64,000 nt of DNA, from NCBI GenBank assembly GCA_003550325.1, contig QKWP01000043.1, forward strand, positions 390,293 to 454,292, given 5' to 3'. The stretch comes from Gigaspora rosea. Lineage: Eukaryota; Glomeromycota; Glomeromycetes; Diversisporales; Gigasporaceae. Shown here one piece after another: positions 12,295 through 23,252 of this stretch. The notes below the pieces were generated by a model, which worked only from the letters and a program-made list of their open reading frames with translations, ran no database searches and was not told the DNA's origin. How positions within the stretch are numbered: the stretch's first letter is position 1; every line of letters starts with the position of its first letter. Both the position numbers and the translations under genes were made by a program.

Positions 12295-13140
12295 GGGCAT
12301 GCCATTTATCACCTGATTTCTACCATCATCAAGAAAATAAATAAGGCACAGATCTGCACAAATCTGTGATCCTAGAAAATTTTAACAAAGTTTGCAATAA
12401 CTTGTGATCCAGTGGTCCAAATTTAACGATTTTGGTATCATTCGCTTCGTCTCGATAAGACAGAATGAATGGTACTGAAATCGTTAAATTCCAATTACTA
12501 GAACAAAAGAAAATTCTATTTATGTGAATTTTATAAACATTGAACGATCTTGCCAACCAGTAGTCCAAATTTAATAATTTTGTTACCATTCGATTCCTCT
12601 CGATGAGATGATTCGAATAGTACCAAAAACGTCAAAATTGGATCACTGGTTAACAAGTTATTCGTAAAAAACAATTTGCACCGCAGTTCTGCACAGAAAT
12701 TTAAAAAAGAAATTTAAATTTCTGCGCAGAACTGCACGCAAATTGTTTTTTATGAAACTTGTTAACCAGTGATCCAATTTTGATGCTTTTGGTACCATTC
12801 GAACCATCTCATCGAGAGGAATTGAATGGTACCAAAATTATTAAATTGGACTTCTGGTTGGCAAGATTGTTCAATGTTTATAAAATTCACATAAATGCGA
12901 TTTTTTTATGTTCAAGTAATTGGAATTCAACAATTTTGGTACTATTCGATCCGTCCCATCAAGACGAATCGAATAGTACCAAAATTATTAAATTTGGACC
13001 ACTGGATCACAAGTTATTGCAAAATTTGTTAAAAATTTTCAGGTTGCAGATTTGTGCAGATCTGAGCCTTATTTATTTTCCCAATAATGGATACATGGGG
13101 TCGCTAGTGATCATGTCTATATACATAATATATACTAGCA
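12295..13140. repeat. Harbinger-like MITE interrupted by a large palindrome
   Basis: The outer element begins GGGCATGCCATTTATCACC. It resumes at about 13085 with GATACATGGGGTCGCTAGTG and GATCATGTCTATATA, matching the interior of the MITE at 2694-2849. Inside it, about 12335-13082, is a palindrome with arms of about 370 bp centred near 12700. Its ends read AAAATAAATAAGGC and GCCTTATTTATTTT. The arms repeat the GTGATCCAGTGGTCCAAATTT-type motif three times each, next to ACCATTCGA and ATGGTACCA words. Open frames on both strands here are products of the palindrome, not genes. Confidence 0.65.
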
Positions 13141-14031
13141 GTGCTGAGCCAAGTTTACGAGCTACAGATCACACTGTAGTATAAAATATTATTGGTTAAT
13201 AAAAAATTAAATATCTGGGTCTTTTATCATTTAACTTATATCTTATTAATATGCCCAGGATCTTTTCTATTCTATTATAAATGTACCCGAGTTTTTTATT
13301 TTTTTACAAAAATCTTGATCTATAATAGATCTGGAGATGATATGGACGAATGAACATGTTCCATATATTACAAATTATATAAGGGGAAGGTTATATAGAT
13401 TGTTAGCCACAGGCTTACATATTTATTTTTTTTTATACGTTTAAAAAACTACACTTAGAATTCTAACAAATATTAGTTATAGTTTCTAACATCTATTAAT
13501 TCCCATTCATTTTCAAATTGCACTTCACGCAAATTCAAAATCTCGCCTTCCAACAAATCACGATCAACTACATCTTTGGCAACTCTAAAGTTTAAATTAA
13601 TAGTCTCATCAACTTGCTTTCGAGGTCGATCACATTTGGATGGACGTTTGTGATTTGCGATGAACTTCAAGGTAGGGTAATACTTATCACACTTATTACA
13701 ACATAAATGATAGTACATTTCCTTCGAAATTGATGGGCATGAACTATCATATTGTGGAATTTTTAATTTGTTAAAATATTGGAGGGCATGTATCAGGTCA
13801 ATATAATGACCATTCATTCCTTTGGTGATTGAAGAGAGAAACCCATCATTTTGGTCCAGTAAAAGTACTGCATCAGAAGCTTTATATTCATGGCAACACT
13901 GACGATTCTTATATTTCAATGAATATCGACATAGCTGAGTATAATGTTCAAACCATTCCCATGTTGGGGGTTCAATATCATTAATATCATCAAACGATTG
14001 ACTAATTTGATCGACATAGTGTACTGTTATG

Positions 14032-14310
14032 CAGTGTTGTACATTTTGGCTGTCCAAGACCTTCTTTGGCCTTGTCCATGTTCAAAATGCCCAAGTATCC
14101 AAGATTGTTCAAAGCTTATACAGGCTTTAATAATTATTAAATTTGTCTAAAAAATATATGATTATATATTTTTTGAGGTGCTGAACACATTCTAGTTAAA
14201 ATTAAAATAGGTTTCTTAATAAAATTTTAAGTAATTTTACTTTATTTAATTGTCCAAGATTGTCCAAAATTGTCCAAACTACTGTCCAAAGTTGTTCCCT
14301 GACAACACTG
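14032..14310. mobile_element. hAT-like MITE with GTCCA-word arms, copy 2
   Basis: The termini CAGTGTTGTACA and TGACAACACTG bound 279 bp. The flanks are a perfect 8-bp duplication CTGTTATG (14024-14031 and 14311-14318). The arms are TTGTCCAAAATTGTCC-type words. It interrupts the transposase-like reading frame between GKPIT and HYVDQ, and the frame is continuous if the element and one duplicate are ignored. This confirms the boundaries exactly and shows that it arrived after that gene copy existed. Confidence 0.9.
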
Positions 14311-15454
14311 CTGTTATGGGTTTACCATATATATCATCTCTACTCCAAAGCTCATATAACCTATTTCCTGAAAATTCAAAATTACACTGTGCTAACTCTT
14401 CATCTACAACATTTCCTTGAGAATCCAGATGAACGCCATATTCATCTATAGGTAGAGTAATACCAGCAAGTTTTTCTGATAAAGAAGCCATGCTTCTTTT
14501 TACAGGATTATAAGCACTTTGATATGGCACATGCGTGTGAACAGTTAAGTAATCAAGATCTAGAGCTTGGAATAAGTTACAATACTCAATAATATTTTTA
14601 AAATGTTTTGGATTTTTGTTAGGCCCTCCATCGACAAGAAGAACCCAGATCGGTCTAACTTCGTTTTCTTTCAATAAAACTCAGACAAAATCTTGATCAT
14701 TGATAAGGCTTAATAAATCAGCTATATGTGTCAACAAAGATGTGCCTACAAAATATTCAGGCCTAATAAAGATAGCGAGTTGTCCAGAGCGAAGTATAGT
14801 ATTTGAATCATTTGGGTCAATAAGCAGATATACTGAAGGTATAAGTTTCATTTTACTTTCTTTAGGAAAATTATAATCTTTAATAGTAACTGGTTCATTT
14901 ATTAATTGCATAGTCTTAAACGTACGGCCCACTACAGGAATACCTAGACCAATTTTGGCCTTGTCATTCTGTGAAATAACAACAGTATTATTGCAAATAC
15001 TGCTGCAAATACTCGAGCCGCTTTAACAGATGCCAAACGATAGTGTTCATCAACATGTTGTTTCTTATCAGTTCTTGCTACTAATGCCAGACCGACTTTC
15101 GCAGGATAGTAGTGACGACAAGCTGCAAATGTGTGTTTGTGTCAAGGTTCCAAATATGTAGACAAACATTGGCGCAAGAGATAAATATTATATCTTTCTT
15201 CTAATGCTTCACACAAATGTTTAATTGTATGAACTTTAATTATTGTCTTTCATCTTTAGCATGAGCAGGTCCAAATTCTATACAATCGTGGATATTGTTC
15301 CAAAGATCTGGATTTAACATAGCTGCTGGTGGTTGTCCAGGTTTATCATACATTTCAATAATACCTTCGTCATTGAGTTGTTTTTGTTTTTTTGCCCTAA
15401 GTTTAGCTTGAGCTTCTGCGTGATAGTTAAGTTTTCCTAGCCTTTTTTCATTTA

Positions 15455-15657
15455 TAGTCACCTCTCTCTAATCCAAACTTCTCTAAACTGACACTATTAA
15501 ACTCTCTTTAAACCGAACAAAATCTTCTAGAACATTTGTAAATTTTATTATAAAGTTCAGATAAGCCATATATAACTTATTGAAAACTGAACTTTTCCAA
15601 ATTATTACATAGTAAAAAAAAGCAGTCCCGGCAGTTCAGATTAGAGAGAGTTGACTG
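15455..15657. mobile_element. pogo-like MITE inside the transposase fossil
   Basis: Inverted termini TAGTCACCTCTCTCTAATC and GATTAGAGAGAGTTGACTG bound 203 bp, with TA on each side. A TA target site and CAGTCAA-type ends fit the pogo/Tc1-mariner group. It lies between the N-terminal and central fragments of the 13473-16180 fossil. It has no coding capacity. Confidence 0.75.
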
Positions 15658-16180
15658 TACTTTAATAATTACACAGTCTGCTTCAATTTTAGACGATAAT
15701 TCGTTTTTTGTATCTTGGTTATTAATTATTTTGATTGCTTGTTCATATTCAAATATTTGTTAAGTTGCTTCCTTGATTTTAGCTATTGCATCTTGTTGAC
15801 CTACTGCATTTTTCACAATAGTATCTGAATTATCAAGTTGTGGCAAAATTATTGATGAAATGAATGAGAACAAAGCTACTGTAGATGTAGATGCTCTGTC
15901 GGAGTTGGTGTTTACTATAAAGTTATATTGTGTGAATTGTGCTAGAAACTGTAGTTAAGTATGATTGGATCTTTTCACCAATAACTTCTTTGTTTTCATT
16001 TTTAATTTCCTTCCATGCTGTTTGGGCTTCATTTAATAATTTTTGTTTATTAGGGGTAGGGTTGCAAAGAGTCATCTGCTTATAATAGGCATAAGCATTG
16101 GCAAATTCTTGGTATAAATCAGATAGAGGTTTATAAAAAAAGTGTTTATCAAAATTAGGAAGTCTTAAAAAACTCTGCAT

Positions 16181-17006
16181 TTTCTTTTTTTTCAGATGCG
16201 ATGCAAAATTATGTGTCCGATACTGAATACTCTGCGAAATTCATCTTTTTTTTTTTTATAAAAAAAATTTTTGAATTTTTTTTTTTAAAAATCAATAGAT
16301 CAAAAATTGGCACATCAGCAATCACATTAGTAATTCTGAAGAATTCATTAAGATAAGTAATTAATTTAATGAGTTTCTGGTTTAGGACATTATGATATAA
16401 CTACTAATATAACTATAATTGCTAGGGACAAGGGCAAATAAAGAGAGGAAGATTTGTAAAATTACGCCCTTGGCAAAATTCTGCCTTCTTTGAATCTGGT
16501 TTGCAGCTAGCTTTATGCGGGTATATCTTTTAAAGAGAGTTAATATTTAATAAAAAAAAAAAAGACAATCGAATGATTTAGAATTCGACCAATCAACAGG
16601 TACCAATTATAACTATGCGATTTTGGTCAAATTATGTTTCGCATATTACATCACATAGAACAGATGTCCCTGCTACACTCCTTAATAAGTAGAATTATCA
16701 TTTTGTTCGACTTTGTTAGATGTAAATAGGTCGAGGGTAATTCACGAAGCAATTTCATTTCTTCTAACAAAAACAGATTTTTGGGATCTGAAAAATATTT
16801 TTTTAATTCTTTTTGGGTTCTTTCTTTAAAATTTCTTGAAATTTCTCTCATTCTTCATTTTTCACTGCCGTAAGAAGGCCAGTTAAATCTTAGTTAATTT
16901 TTGGGCTTTGACTAAACTAAAAAGTGGAATCCCCAGTGTGGATAAGGTTGTAGACGATGTATTTTAAGAGATAAAACCTCGAGATAAGACTCTTTTAAGG
17001 TATTTC
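16181..17006. other. No recognised gene
   Basis: 16240-16300 has T and A homopolymer tracts. A 66-codon minus-strand frame at 16651-16851 is lysine/glutamate/leucine-rich and could be a leftover exon upstream of the transposase fossil, but nothing in it is recognisable. Confidence 0.35.
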
Positions 17007-17726
17007 ATAGATCAGTATGGTATAGGTGAGCAGATCCGTATAGTATAGGCTGAATTTTAAATCTATACTATACTAATCCGGTATAATACTGCAGATTCCC
17101 GAAAATAAGCTACTCCGAAAATAAGCAACTCCTCGGATTTTTTTCAAAAATTTCAAAAAATGCATTAGCAGTTGTTACATATAAAACTTTTTTTTACTAA
17201 GCAAACTTCAAAAAGTCGATTAAGTAAAGTTGTTCAGCGCATAAAAATACACCTATGGTAAAAATTTAGTGTTATTTGGACAATATTTTATTAGCACGTT
17301 TTTCAATTTTTCAAAAAATTCAATATTTCGAAAATAAGCAACCCCTCGTTTTTTCGTATAATTTTTTGCCCAAAAAATAGTGTTCCGCAAGATCCGATCC
17401 GAGATCCGGATCCGATCCGGATCCGGTGCTTCGGATCGGATCGGATCCATGATTTATAAGATCCGTCGGATCCAGAGGATCCGATCCGAAGATCCGTTTG
17501 GATCCGTTTGGATCCGTTCACGCTGATTGGTTGTGTTATGTAGACTCTGATTGGTTAATATAAACCGTCATTAAAACGTAATGATAATAAATCTTATGAA
17601 TTTGATATGCGAACTTGCTTTACTAACTTTAATTTTATATGGACGTTGATAAATTGTTCAACATCACAAGGTCTGCCAATCAAATTGTCGCATATCGATT
17701 ATAATGTCAACACAAATCTTAGGACT

Positions 17727-17830
17727 CCGGATAATTATAAAAAAGGTGGCACTATTAAACCGGACATTCTTTTGGGCCGGCCCAAAAAAATGTCCAGTTT
17801 AATAGTGCCACCTTTTTTATAATTATCCGG
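17727..17830. repeat. Near-perfect 104-bp hairpin
   Basis: The arms run from CCGGATAATTATAAAAAAGG to its complement, centred on GGCCGGCC at about 17778. They include GGTGGCACTATTAAACC and its complement, with only one or two mismatches. Such low divergence implies a recent insertion or ongoing conversion. It may be a small foldback MITE or a hairpin RNA source. It lies inside 17378-18853. Confidence 0.8.
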
Positions 17831-18299
17831 GTCATTATTACTAAAGTCGCGCAATTTTTAATACACCCATATAAAAATACTCGAACTGATAAGTCTTTTA
17901 AATTTTCAATTATTTGCCAATGTTGTCTTTATTTTTAAAAAAGTACGCACATATACATGTTTACCTACTAATTAACCCCTAACTCTAATTATACCCTAAA
18001 TCTAATTATAAACTATCCCTAATTATAACCACTAACTAACACTAATCCTAACCCTAATCGCTAACTAACCCTAACCCTAACTAACACTAAATGCTACATC
18101 AACGATCCTAACCGCTAACTAACAATAAATGCTACATCAACGACCCAAAAGCGACAGACTACACCAATAACTAACTAACCAACACTAAATGCTACCTACA
18201 TCAACACCCAAAAGCGACAGAATACACCAATCATAATAGTGAAAACTCCAACAACAGCGAAATCAACAAAGTCCAACGCTAATTCCAAACAACGACGAC

Positions 18300-18665
18300 A
18301 CCATATACGACGACTTTAGTGACGACGATATTACACTATTAACAAGTAAAAAGGTTAGTTATAGTGTGAAACTCCAAAAAATAATGATACTAGATATTGC
18401 TGAAATCACACCAACACCAAACAATAACGATGTACATATGACGACTCCCAGCGACGACTTTATTAATGAGAAAAAAAATAATGTAAAAGCACCAACAATG
18501 GCAATAACGAGGCAGCAAAATTAACAAGAACATAAAAAATATAATCCCACCAATACCAACGATGACTCCGGCGGCAACTTTAGCGAAGACTCCAACGACG
18601 GCTTCAACGACGGCTCCAACAGCGACAAAGATATTATTAGCAAAAAATTTACTTATAAAAAAAAA
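18300..18665 (+). pseudogene. Acidic, Asn/Ser/Asp-rich coding remnant
   Basis: One frame reads YDDFSDDDITLLTSKK and continues to an in-frame stop near 18521. A second stretch reads NTNDDSGGNFSEDSNDGF and continues towards DKDIISKKFTYKKK before the poly-A at 18655. The repeated pattern of Asp/Ser/Asn followed by a lysine pair suggests a decayed tandem protein repeat. It lies inside the hAT-like element 17378-18853. It might be what is left of a captured gene or of a transposase N terminus. No catalytic motif is visible. Confidence 0.35.
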
Positions 18666-19013
18666 ATAAACTGATCATCAAATGATAATCAATTAACCAA
18701 TTATATCGTGTTAGTTGTGTAACTATATCGGATCCGGATCCGGATCCGGATCTTTGGCTTCAAATTCGGATCTGAACATGGATCCGATCCGGTTTTCGGA
18801 TCGGTTCCGGATCTTCTAAAATATCCGTCCGATCCGATCCGTGCGGAACACTACCAAAAAAGGTTGCTTATTTTCGGGAATATATGGTATATATTAGCGT
18901 TAGAGTAAGAGTTAGGGTTAGCAATTATAGCTGATTGGTATGGTATAGATTTAAAAATTCAGCCTATACTATATGGATCTGCTCACCTATACCATACTGA
19001 TCTGTGATAATCT

Positions 19014-20075
19014 TCTATTTTCAAGAAGTTTCCTTATATGATGACTTATATAATATTGCCATCAAGGAAGTTCTTTATGAGCAAACCATTATCTATTTTC
19101 GGCTCAAATTAACCTTAATTTGGGCCAAAAATCGATAACAGATCGCATTCTCTAGCGGATGGGCAAAAAAAAGTTGATCATAATATACTGTTGAGTTTAT
19201 GAACACCTGGCATGCATATGCTGTATATGTATATATATACATACTTATGTGCGTCTACTGTTACCAGATCAACAGTACCGTACTGTTTTTTGATCACATT
19301 GTTGACCGTTTATACCTTTTTCGAATTTGTTGCATTCATGATCTAGAATTTTTATGATTTCGAATGGCGTTATAACAGATTAGCATCAATAAGGATAAGT
19401 TTTTAAATTTAGATTTATATTTTGATTTATAATTTTTTATTAAATTTTGCTTATTAAGTTCGTATTATTAGTTTTAACAAAATTTATTTTTTACAGAACA
19501 ATCTTCGATCGTAAACCTTGTTCATGATATCACGTATAGAATTCCATTGTATTCCAATCTAGAATTTTAAATTTTCCTTGTATGAATTTATATAGTTGTG
19601 CAAAAATTTATTTTTTTCAGGGCAATCGTCAAAATTCAGGTTGAAATACATTGGTTTTGGGTCGGCATTAAGCAATATTAGCTAACAGAGCCTATATCAA
19701 ATTATATTAGCTGGATATTTGATTTACTGTTACAGTACCGGAAGCCTTTTTTAATTCCGATAGAGTAACAATCACACGGCTCCTGAGATCCCTTACTTTG
19801 GGCATGAAGCGGTGTGCAAGAGGGAAGTATAGTTTCTTTTATGTCTGTAAGAAACTACACACTTCTCTGAGGCAGTTCGGTATAAAACAACAAGAGATAA
19901 TACACAGTTTATTAATTTAACAAGAGGGCTATTCCAAGGTGTCTGTTCCTTAGAAATCCCAAGAGTTTATTAATAATAAGAGAGGAGGATAAATAATATA
20001 AAGGTAAAGATAAAATACAATGTCTGGATCTGTCTAAAACTAAGGGAAATAAGGTGGGTTTATATATCTATTGAG
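19014..20075. other. Non-coding, less AT-rich stretch
   Basis: Mixed-composition sequence without an open frame worth calling. A short inverted pair (GGCTCAAATTAACCTTAATT with GGGCC) lies near 19100-19130. 19760-20070 looks like part of an unidentified repeat leading into the minisatellite. Confidence 0.35.
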
Positions 20076-20447
20076 CTAAGCGTCGCTAAGCGTCGTTAAG
20101 CGTCGCTAAGCGTCATTAAGCGTCACTAAGCGTCGTTAAGCGTCGCTAAGCGTCATTAAGCGTCGCTAAGCGTCGTTAAGCGTCGCTAAGCGTCGTTAAG
20201 CGTCGCTAAGCGTCGTTAAGCGTCGCTAAGCGTCATTAAGCGTCACTAAGCGTCGTTAAGCGTCGCTAAGCGTCATTAAGCGTCGCTAAGCGTCGTTAAG
20301 CGTCGCTAAGCGTCGTTAAGCGTCGCTAAGCGTCGTTAAGCGTCGCTAAGCGTCATTAAGCGTCACTAAGCGTCGTTAAGCGTCGCTAAGCGTCATTAAG
20401 CGTCGCTAAGCGTCGTTAAGCGTCGCTAAGCGTCATTGAGTGTCATT
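20076..20447. repeat. 10-bp minisatellite with a 120-bp higher-order unit
   Basis: About 37 tandem copies of a decamer, TAAGCGTCGC / TAAGCGTCGT / TAAGCGTCAT / TAAGCGTCAC. The order of variants is itself periodic: 20101-20220 is repeated exactly at 20221-20340, and its first 90 bases follow again at 20341-20430. This means blocks of twelve decamers were duplicated as units. The last copies (TTGAGTGTC) have decayed. The array is GC-rich against the AT-rich flanks. Confidence 0.95.
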
Positions 20448-20654
20448 GCACATCAATTTTGCATATCACTATTACTAAATACAGTTATTACAAAATTTCC
20501 TTATTAAGTTCTAATTTTCAAACTAATTTCTACCAAGATTAAAAACTTATTCTATAACATTACGAATAGGTTATAATAAAATTTTTAAAACTCTTACCCG
20601 AAATTTTAGTCAGTCTGATTTGGTCTGATTTGGTCCAATTTTCTTCCTATTTAT

Positions 20655-20729
20655 TTGAATATGATCATACTATACATGGATGGGTAAGGCCCTTAATTAA
20701 AAAAAACTACGTGATAAATGGCACGTCCC
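20655..20729. mobile_element. Truncated Harbinger-like MITE
   Basis: It matches the right half of 2694-2849 (ATCATACTATACAT, then CGTGATAAATGGCACGTCCC), followed by TAA. The left terminus is absent. Confidence 0.6.
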
Positions 20730-20754
20730 TAACTTCTAATTCTTTTTTAGCTAA

Positions 20755-22774
20755 AGGAGCTTCCAGAAATCAGCTAATTTCTGGATGAATGGGTGGGTCA
20801 GCTGAAGTATTAGGTGTAATTCCAGCCAAAATTTTATAATTTCAGCCAAAATTGCAAAATTATTTTTAATCAAAATTATTGATTTATTAATAATATATAA
20901 TAATTAATAACTTTTGATCTACTAAACCATATTTGATGATTCAACTACCAAAATAATCCTCTCATTGAGAGGATCATTTTATAGTTAAATCATCAAATTT
21001 GGTCTAGTAGATCAAAAGTTATTTACTATTAAATGTTATATTTAACTTGTAGATAGGATAGGCTCATAGTAGTGTTCCTATGAACCTGAACTGGACTGAA
21101 CTTAGGTCAAGTTCAGGTTCAGATTTAGGTTCAGTATTGAACCTGAACTTGAACATTTTTTAAAACATGTTCAGGTTTTGAACTTTTAGAGCTGGTCTAG
21201 ATTCAGTTTAGGTTTAGTTTTATAAGTTCATAAACATGTTCAGGTTCAGTTTAGCATTTATATGAACTAGTAATTTTAGGTTTGGGTCTGGGTTTGGTCT
21301 AGTCCAGACCAGACTTAAACTCTAAATTTTATTATTTAAAACTTTATAATAAACTTAAACTCAATTATAAATTTGGTCTAGGCTAGTCCAATGTTTGCAA
21401 GCTAGTTTGAATTTGAATATATATATGTATTTTTGGATACTAAACAAGTTTACTTAGAGTAAAAAGTATAAATTGATTAGCAAAATTTAGAGAATCATAG
21501 TATTTTGTATAATTTTATTAATGAAATTATTAAAAATCATATTTTACATGAAATTTTACTAATTGATAATAACTTCTTGCACTAATAAACTTGTTCAGCA
21601 TCAAAAAATACATCAAATCAGTAAATTTTATTTACTTTTTTTAAAATTTGAAAAAAAATATTTAATTTTAGAAATTTTCATCAAAATTTAAAATTAAGCA
21701 ACTTTTTTCAAATTTTAAGTAAAATAAAATATACCAATTTGATGTATTTTTTGGTGCTGAACAAGTTTACTTAAAGCAAAAAGGTAGGATCAATTAGTAA
21801 AATTTAGATAATCATAGAAATTTGAATAATTTTATTAATAAAATTATACAAATTTCTATGATTCTTTAAATTTTACTAATTGATCCTAATTTTTTGTACT
21901 AAGTAAACTTGTTCAGCACCAAATAATATATTTTATTTTACTTTTGAAGAAAAGATATTTAATTTTGAAAATTTTTATCAAAAATTCAAAATTAAGCATC
22001 TTTGATAAAAATTTTAAAGAAAATAAAATAAAATATACCAATATAATGTATTTTTTGGTGCTAAACAAGTTTACTTAGAGCAAGTTGTTATGATCAATTA
22101 GTAAAATTTAGAGAATCATAGAAATTTGTATAATTTTATTAATAAAATTATACAAATTTCTAAATTTTACTAATTGATCATAACTTTTTGCTCTAAATAA
22201 ACATGTTTAATACCAAAAAATATATCATATTGGTATATTTATTTTATTTTCCTTAAATTTGCGTCAAAAATGCTTAATTTTGAATTTTTGATAAAAATTT
22301 TTAAAATTAAGTATCTTTTCTTCAAATTTTAAAAAAAATAAAATAAAAGCTGATTTGATATGTATTTTGGTGCTAAACAAGTTTACTTAGTGCAAAAAGT
22401 TCTAATCAATTAGTAAAATTTCATGTAAAACAATATTTTTAATAATTTTATTAATAAAATTATACAAATGCTATGATTTTTTAAATTTTACTAATTGATT
22501 CTAACTTTCTAATTTAGATAAACATGTGCATATATTATGAACCTGAACATGTTCATGAACCTTAAACTAAACCTGAACTGAACTTTTTTAAGTTCAGGTT
22601 CAGGTTCATGTTCAATAATTTTAAGTTCAGGTTCAGTTCAGTATTGAACTTTTAGAGCAGGTTCAGGTTCAGGTTTATTGAACCTGAACCTGAACCTCTA
22701 TTGAACTAAACTGAACTTCAGAACCCTAGTATATACTATAGTAAATAAAAATCAGCTGATTTCTGGAAGATTCC
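20755..22774. mobile_element. Harbinger-like foldback, copy B, carrying an insertion
   Basis: The termini AGGAGCTTCCAGAAATCAGC and the complement ending GGAAGATTCC are flanked by TAA on each side. The interior (20760-21069) matches copy A at 36182-37472, including TTTGATCTACTAAACC and CTCTCATTGAGAGG boxes. The element 21070-22728 is inserted near the right end. Copy A shows the uninterrupted sequence CTCATAGTAAACAAAA at that place. Confidence 0.75.
21070..22728. mobile_element. hAT-like foldback with GTTCAG-word arms
   Basis: It begins TAGTGTTCCTATGAACC and ends GAACCCTA. The outer arms (21078-21330 and 22530-22720) are dense with GTTCAG / CTGAAC words. Inside, 21410-22510 is a series of alternating inverted blocks (ATTAGTAAAATTTAGAG, ACTAAGTAAACTTGTTCAGC, AAAATTAAGCATC) that repeats about four times. 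The insertion site within 20755-22774 is supported by copy A. The target-site duplication itself is too eroded to be certain. Confidence 0.7.
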
Positions 22775-23252
22775 TAAGTAATCTGCTATTTCATTTCACA
22801 AGACCCTATTATGACCCTTGATTTTAATTAGTAAAAGCTGTATTTTCTTTATTTTTACTAGCTTGAGTATACTCTTGTTAGATTCTGGTTCTTTCGTCTT
22901 AACCAAAACCTACTTGTATAATCTTTGCTACTGCTCCTTATACTGTTTATTACTACTTCACTATTTAAGATCAAAAGTTATTAAAATATTAAAATTTATA
23001 TAATTATTATAATAATTTTTAAAAAAAATTTTGATTAACTAATAGAGTATCAAAATAGGATAGATAAAATTTTAAAATTAATTAGTAATAAAAAATTATA
23101 TAATTTTTTATAAGCCCTTTATTTAATTGTTCAAAATTATTTAAATTGTCCAAAATTACTATTTACAATAATTTATATATATTACTACTATAGTATATTA
23201 ACCAAATTATTTTTTTTAATATTCTTTTTTGCAAAATATATATAGTCAAATC

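Larger units (their letters stand above)
13473..16180 (-). pseudogene. DDE-type transposase-like gene, decayed
   Basis: Minus-strand fragments lie in order from 16180 to 13473. They include a possible N-terminal piece (15923-16180) and a lysine/glutamine-rich piece (15240-15461). The next piece reads NDKAKIGLGIPVVGRTF (about 14900-14985), and another reads VLLVDGGPNKNPKHFKNI followed by PYQSAYNPVKRSMASLS (14279-14674). The last piece has a C2HC-like finger, CNKCDKYYPTLKFIANHKR (13473-14057). The NDKAK and DGGPNKNP blocks and the NPVKRSMASLS block resemble the first two Asp regions and a third acidic region of a DDE-superfamily transposase family that I recall as multicopy in Glomeromycotina. 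That assignment is by memory. At least three frame changes or in-frame stops separate the pieces (for example a TGA after TYLEP and a shift before the NDKAK block). Two MITEs have landed in it (14032-14310 and 15455-15657). Confidence 0.6.
17378..18853. mobile_element. hAT-like element with GATCCG-word arms
   Basis: The termini TAGTGTTCCGCA and TGCGGAACACTA are perfect inverted repeats. The target duplication CCAAAAAA (17370-17377 and 18854-18861) is perfect, and the uninterrupted homologous site at about 6217-6225 reads CCAAAAAA once. Both ends (17390-17520 and 18730-18840) are packed with GGATCCGATCC-type words, an extreme composition against the AT-rich background. The interior holds a 104-bp perfect-type hairpin, CTAACCCTAA-like degenerate repeats (17970-18220) and an acidic low-complexity coding remnant (18300-18665). 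At 1476 bp this is the longest of the word-array elements with ends this clear. Confidence 0.88.
17095..18881. mobile_element. MITE with GAAAATAAGC termini, split by an insertion
   Basis: The left part 17095-17377 and right part 18862-18881 together correspond to the intact copy at 5942-6250. Terminal repeats are ATTCCCGAAAATAAGC and its complement. The two halves are separated only by the hAT-like element 17378-18853 and its duplicated target. Confidence 0.75.
17007..19013. mobile_element. Outermost foldback of a four-level nest
   Basis: Inverted arms of about 70 bp (17007-17079 and 18937-19013) share AGATCAGTATGGTATAGG, GAGCAGATCC and TATAGTATAGGCTGAAT. Everything between has been filled by later insertions: 17095-18881, then 17378-18853 inside that, with a perfect hairpin at 17727-17830. 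No target-site duplication was resolved for this outer layer. Confidence 0.65.

Noticed and set aside
12329-13184. Two open frames of 86 and 141 codons
   Set aside because: They are mirror products of a palindrome. The peptides resemble each other only because the DNA is inverted.
16651-16851. 66-codon minus-strand open frame as a small gene
   Set aside because: It could be an exon remnant near the transposase fossil, but no motif, splice context or second copy supports it.
19760-20075. Possible solo long terminal repeat beside the minisatellite
   Set aside because: No defined ends, target duplication, primer-binding site or second copy in the window.
20076-20447. Possible CRISPR-like regular array
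   Set aside because: The units are contiguous decamers with no spacers. It is a minisatellite in a eukaryotic genome.
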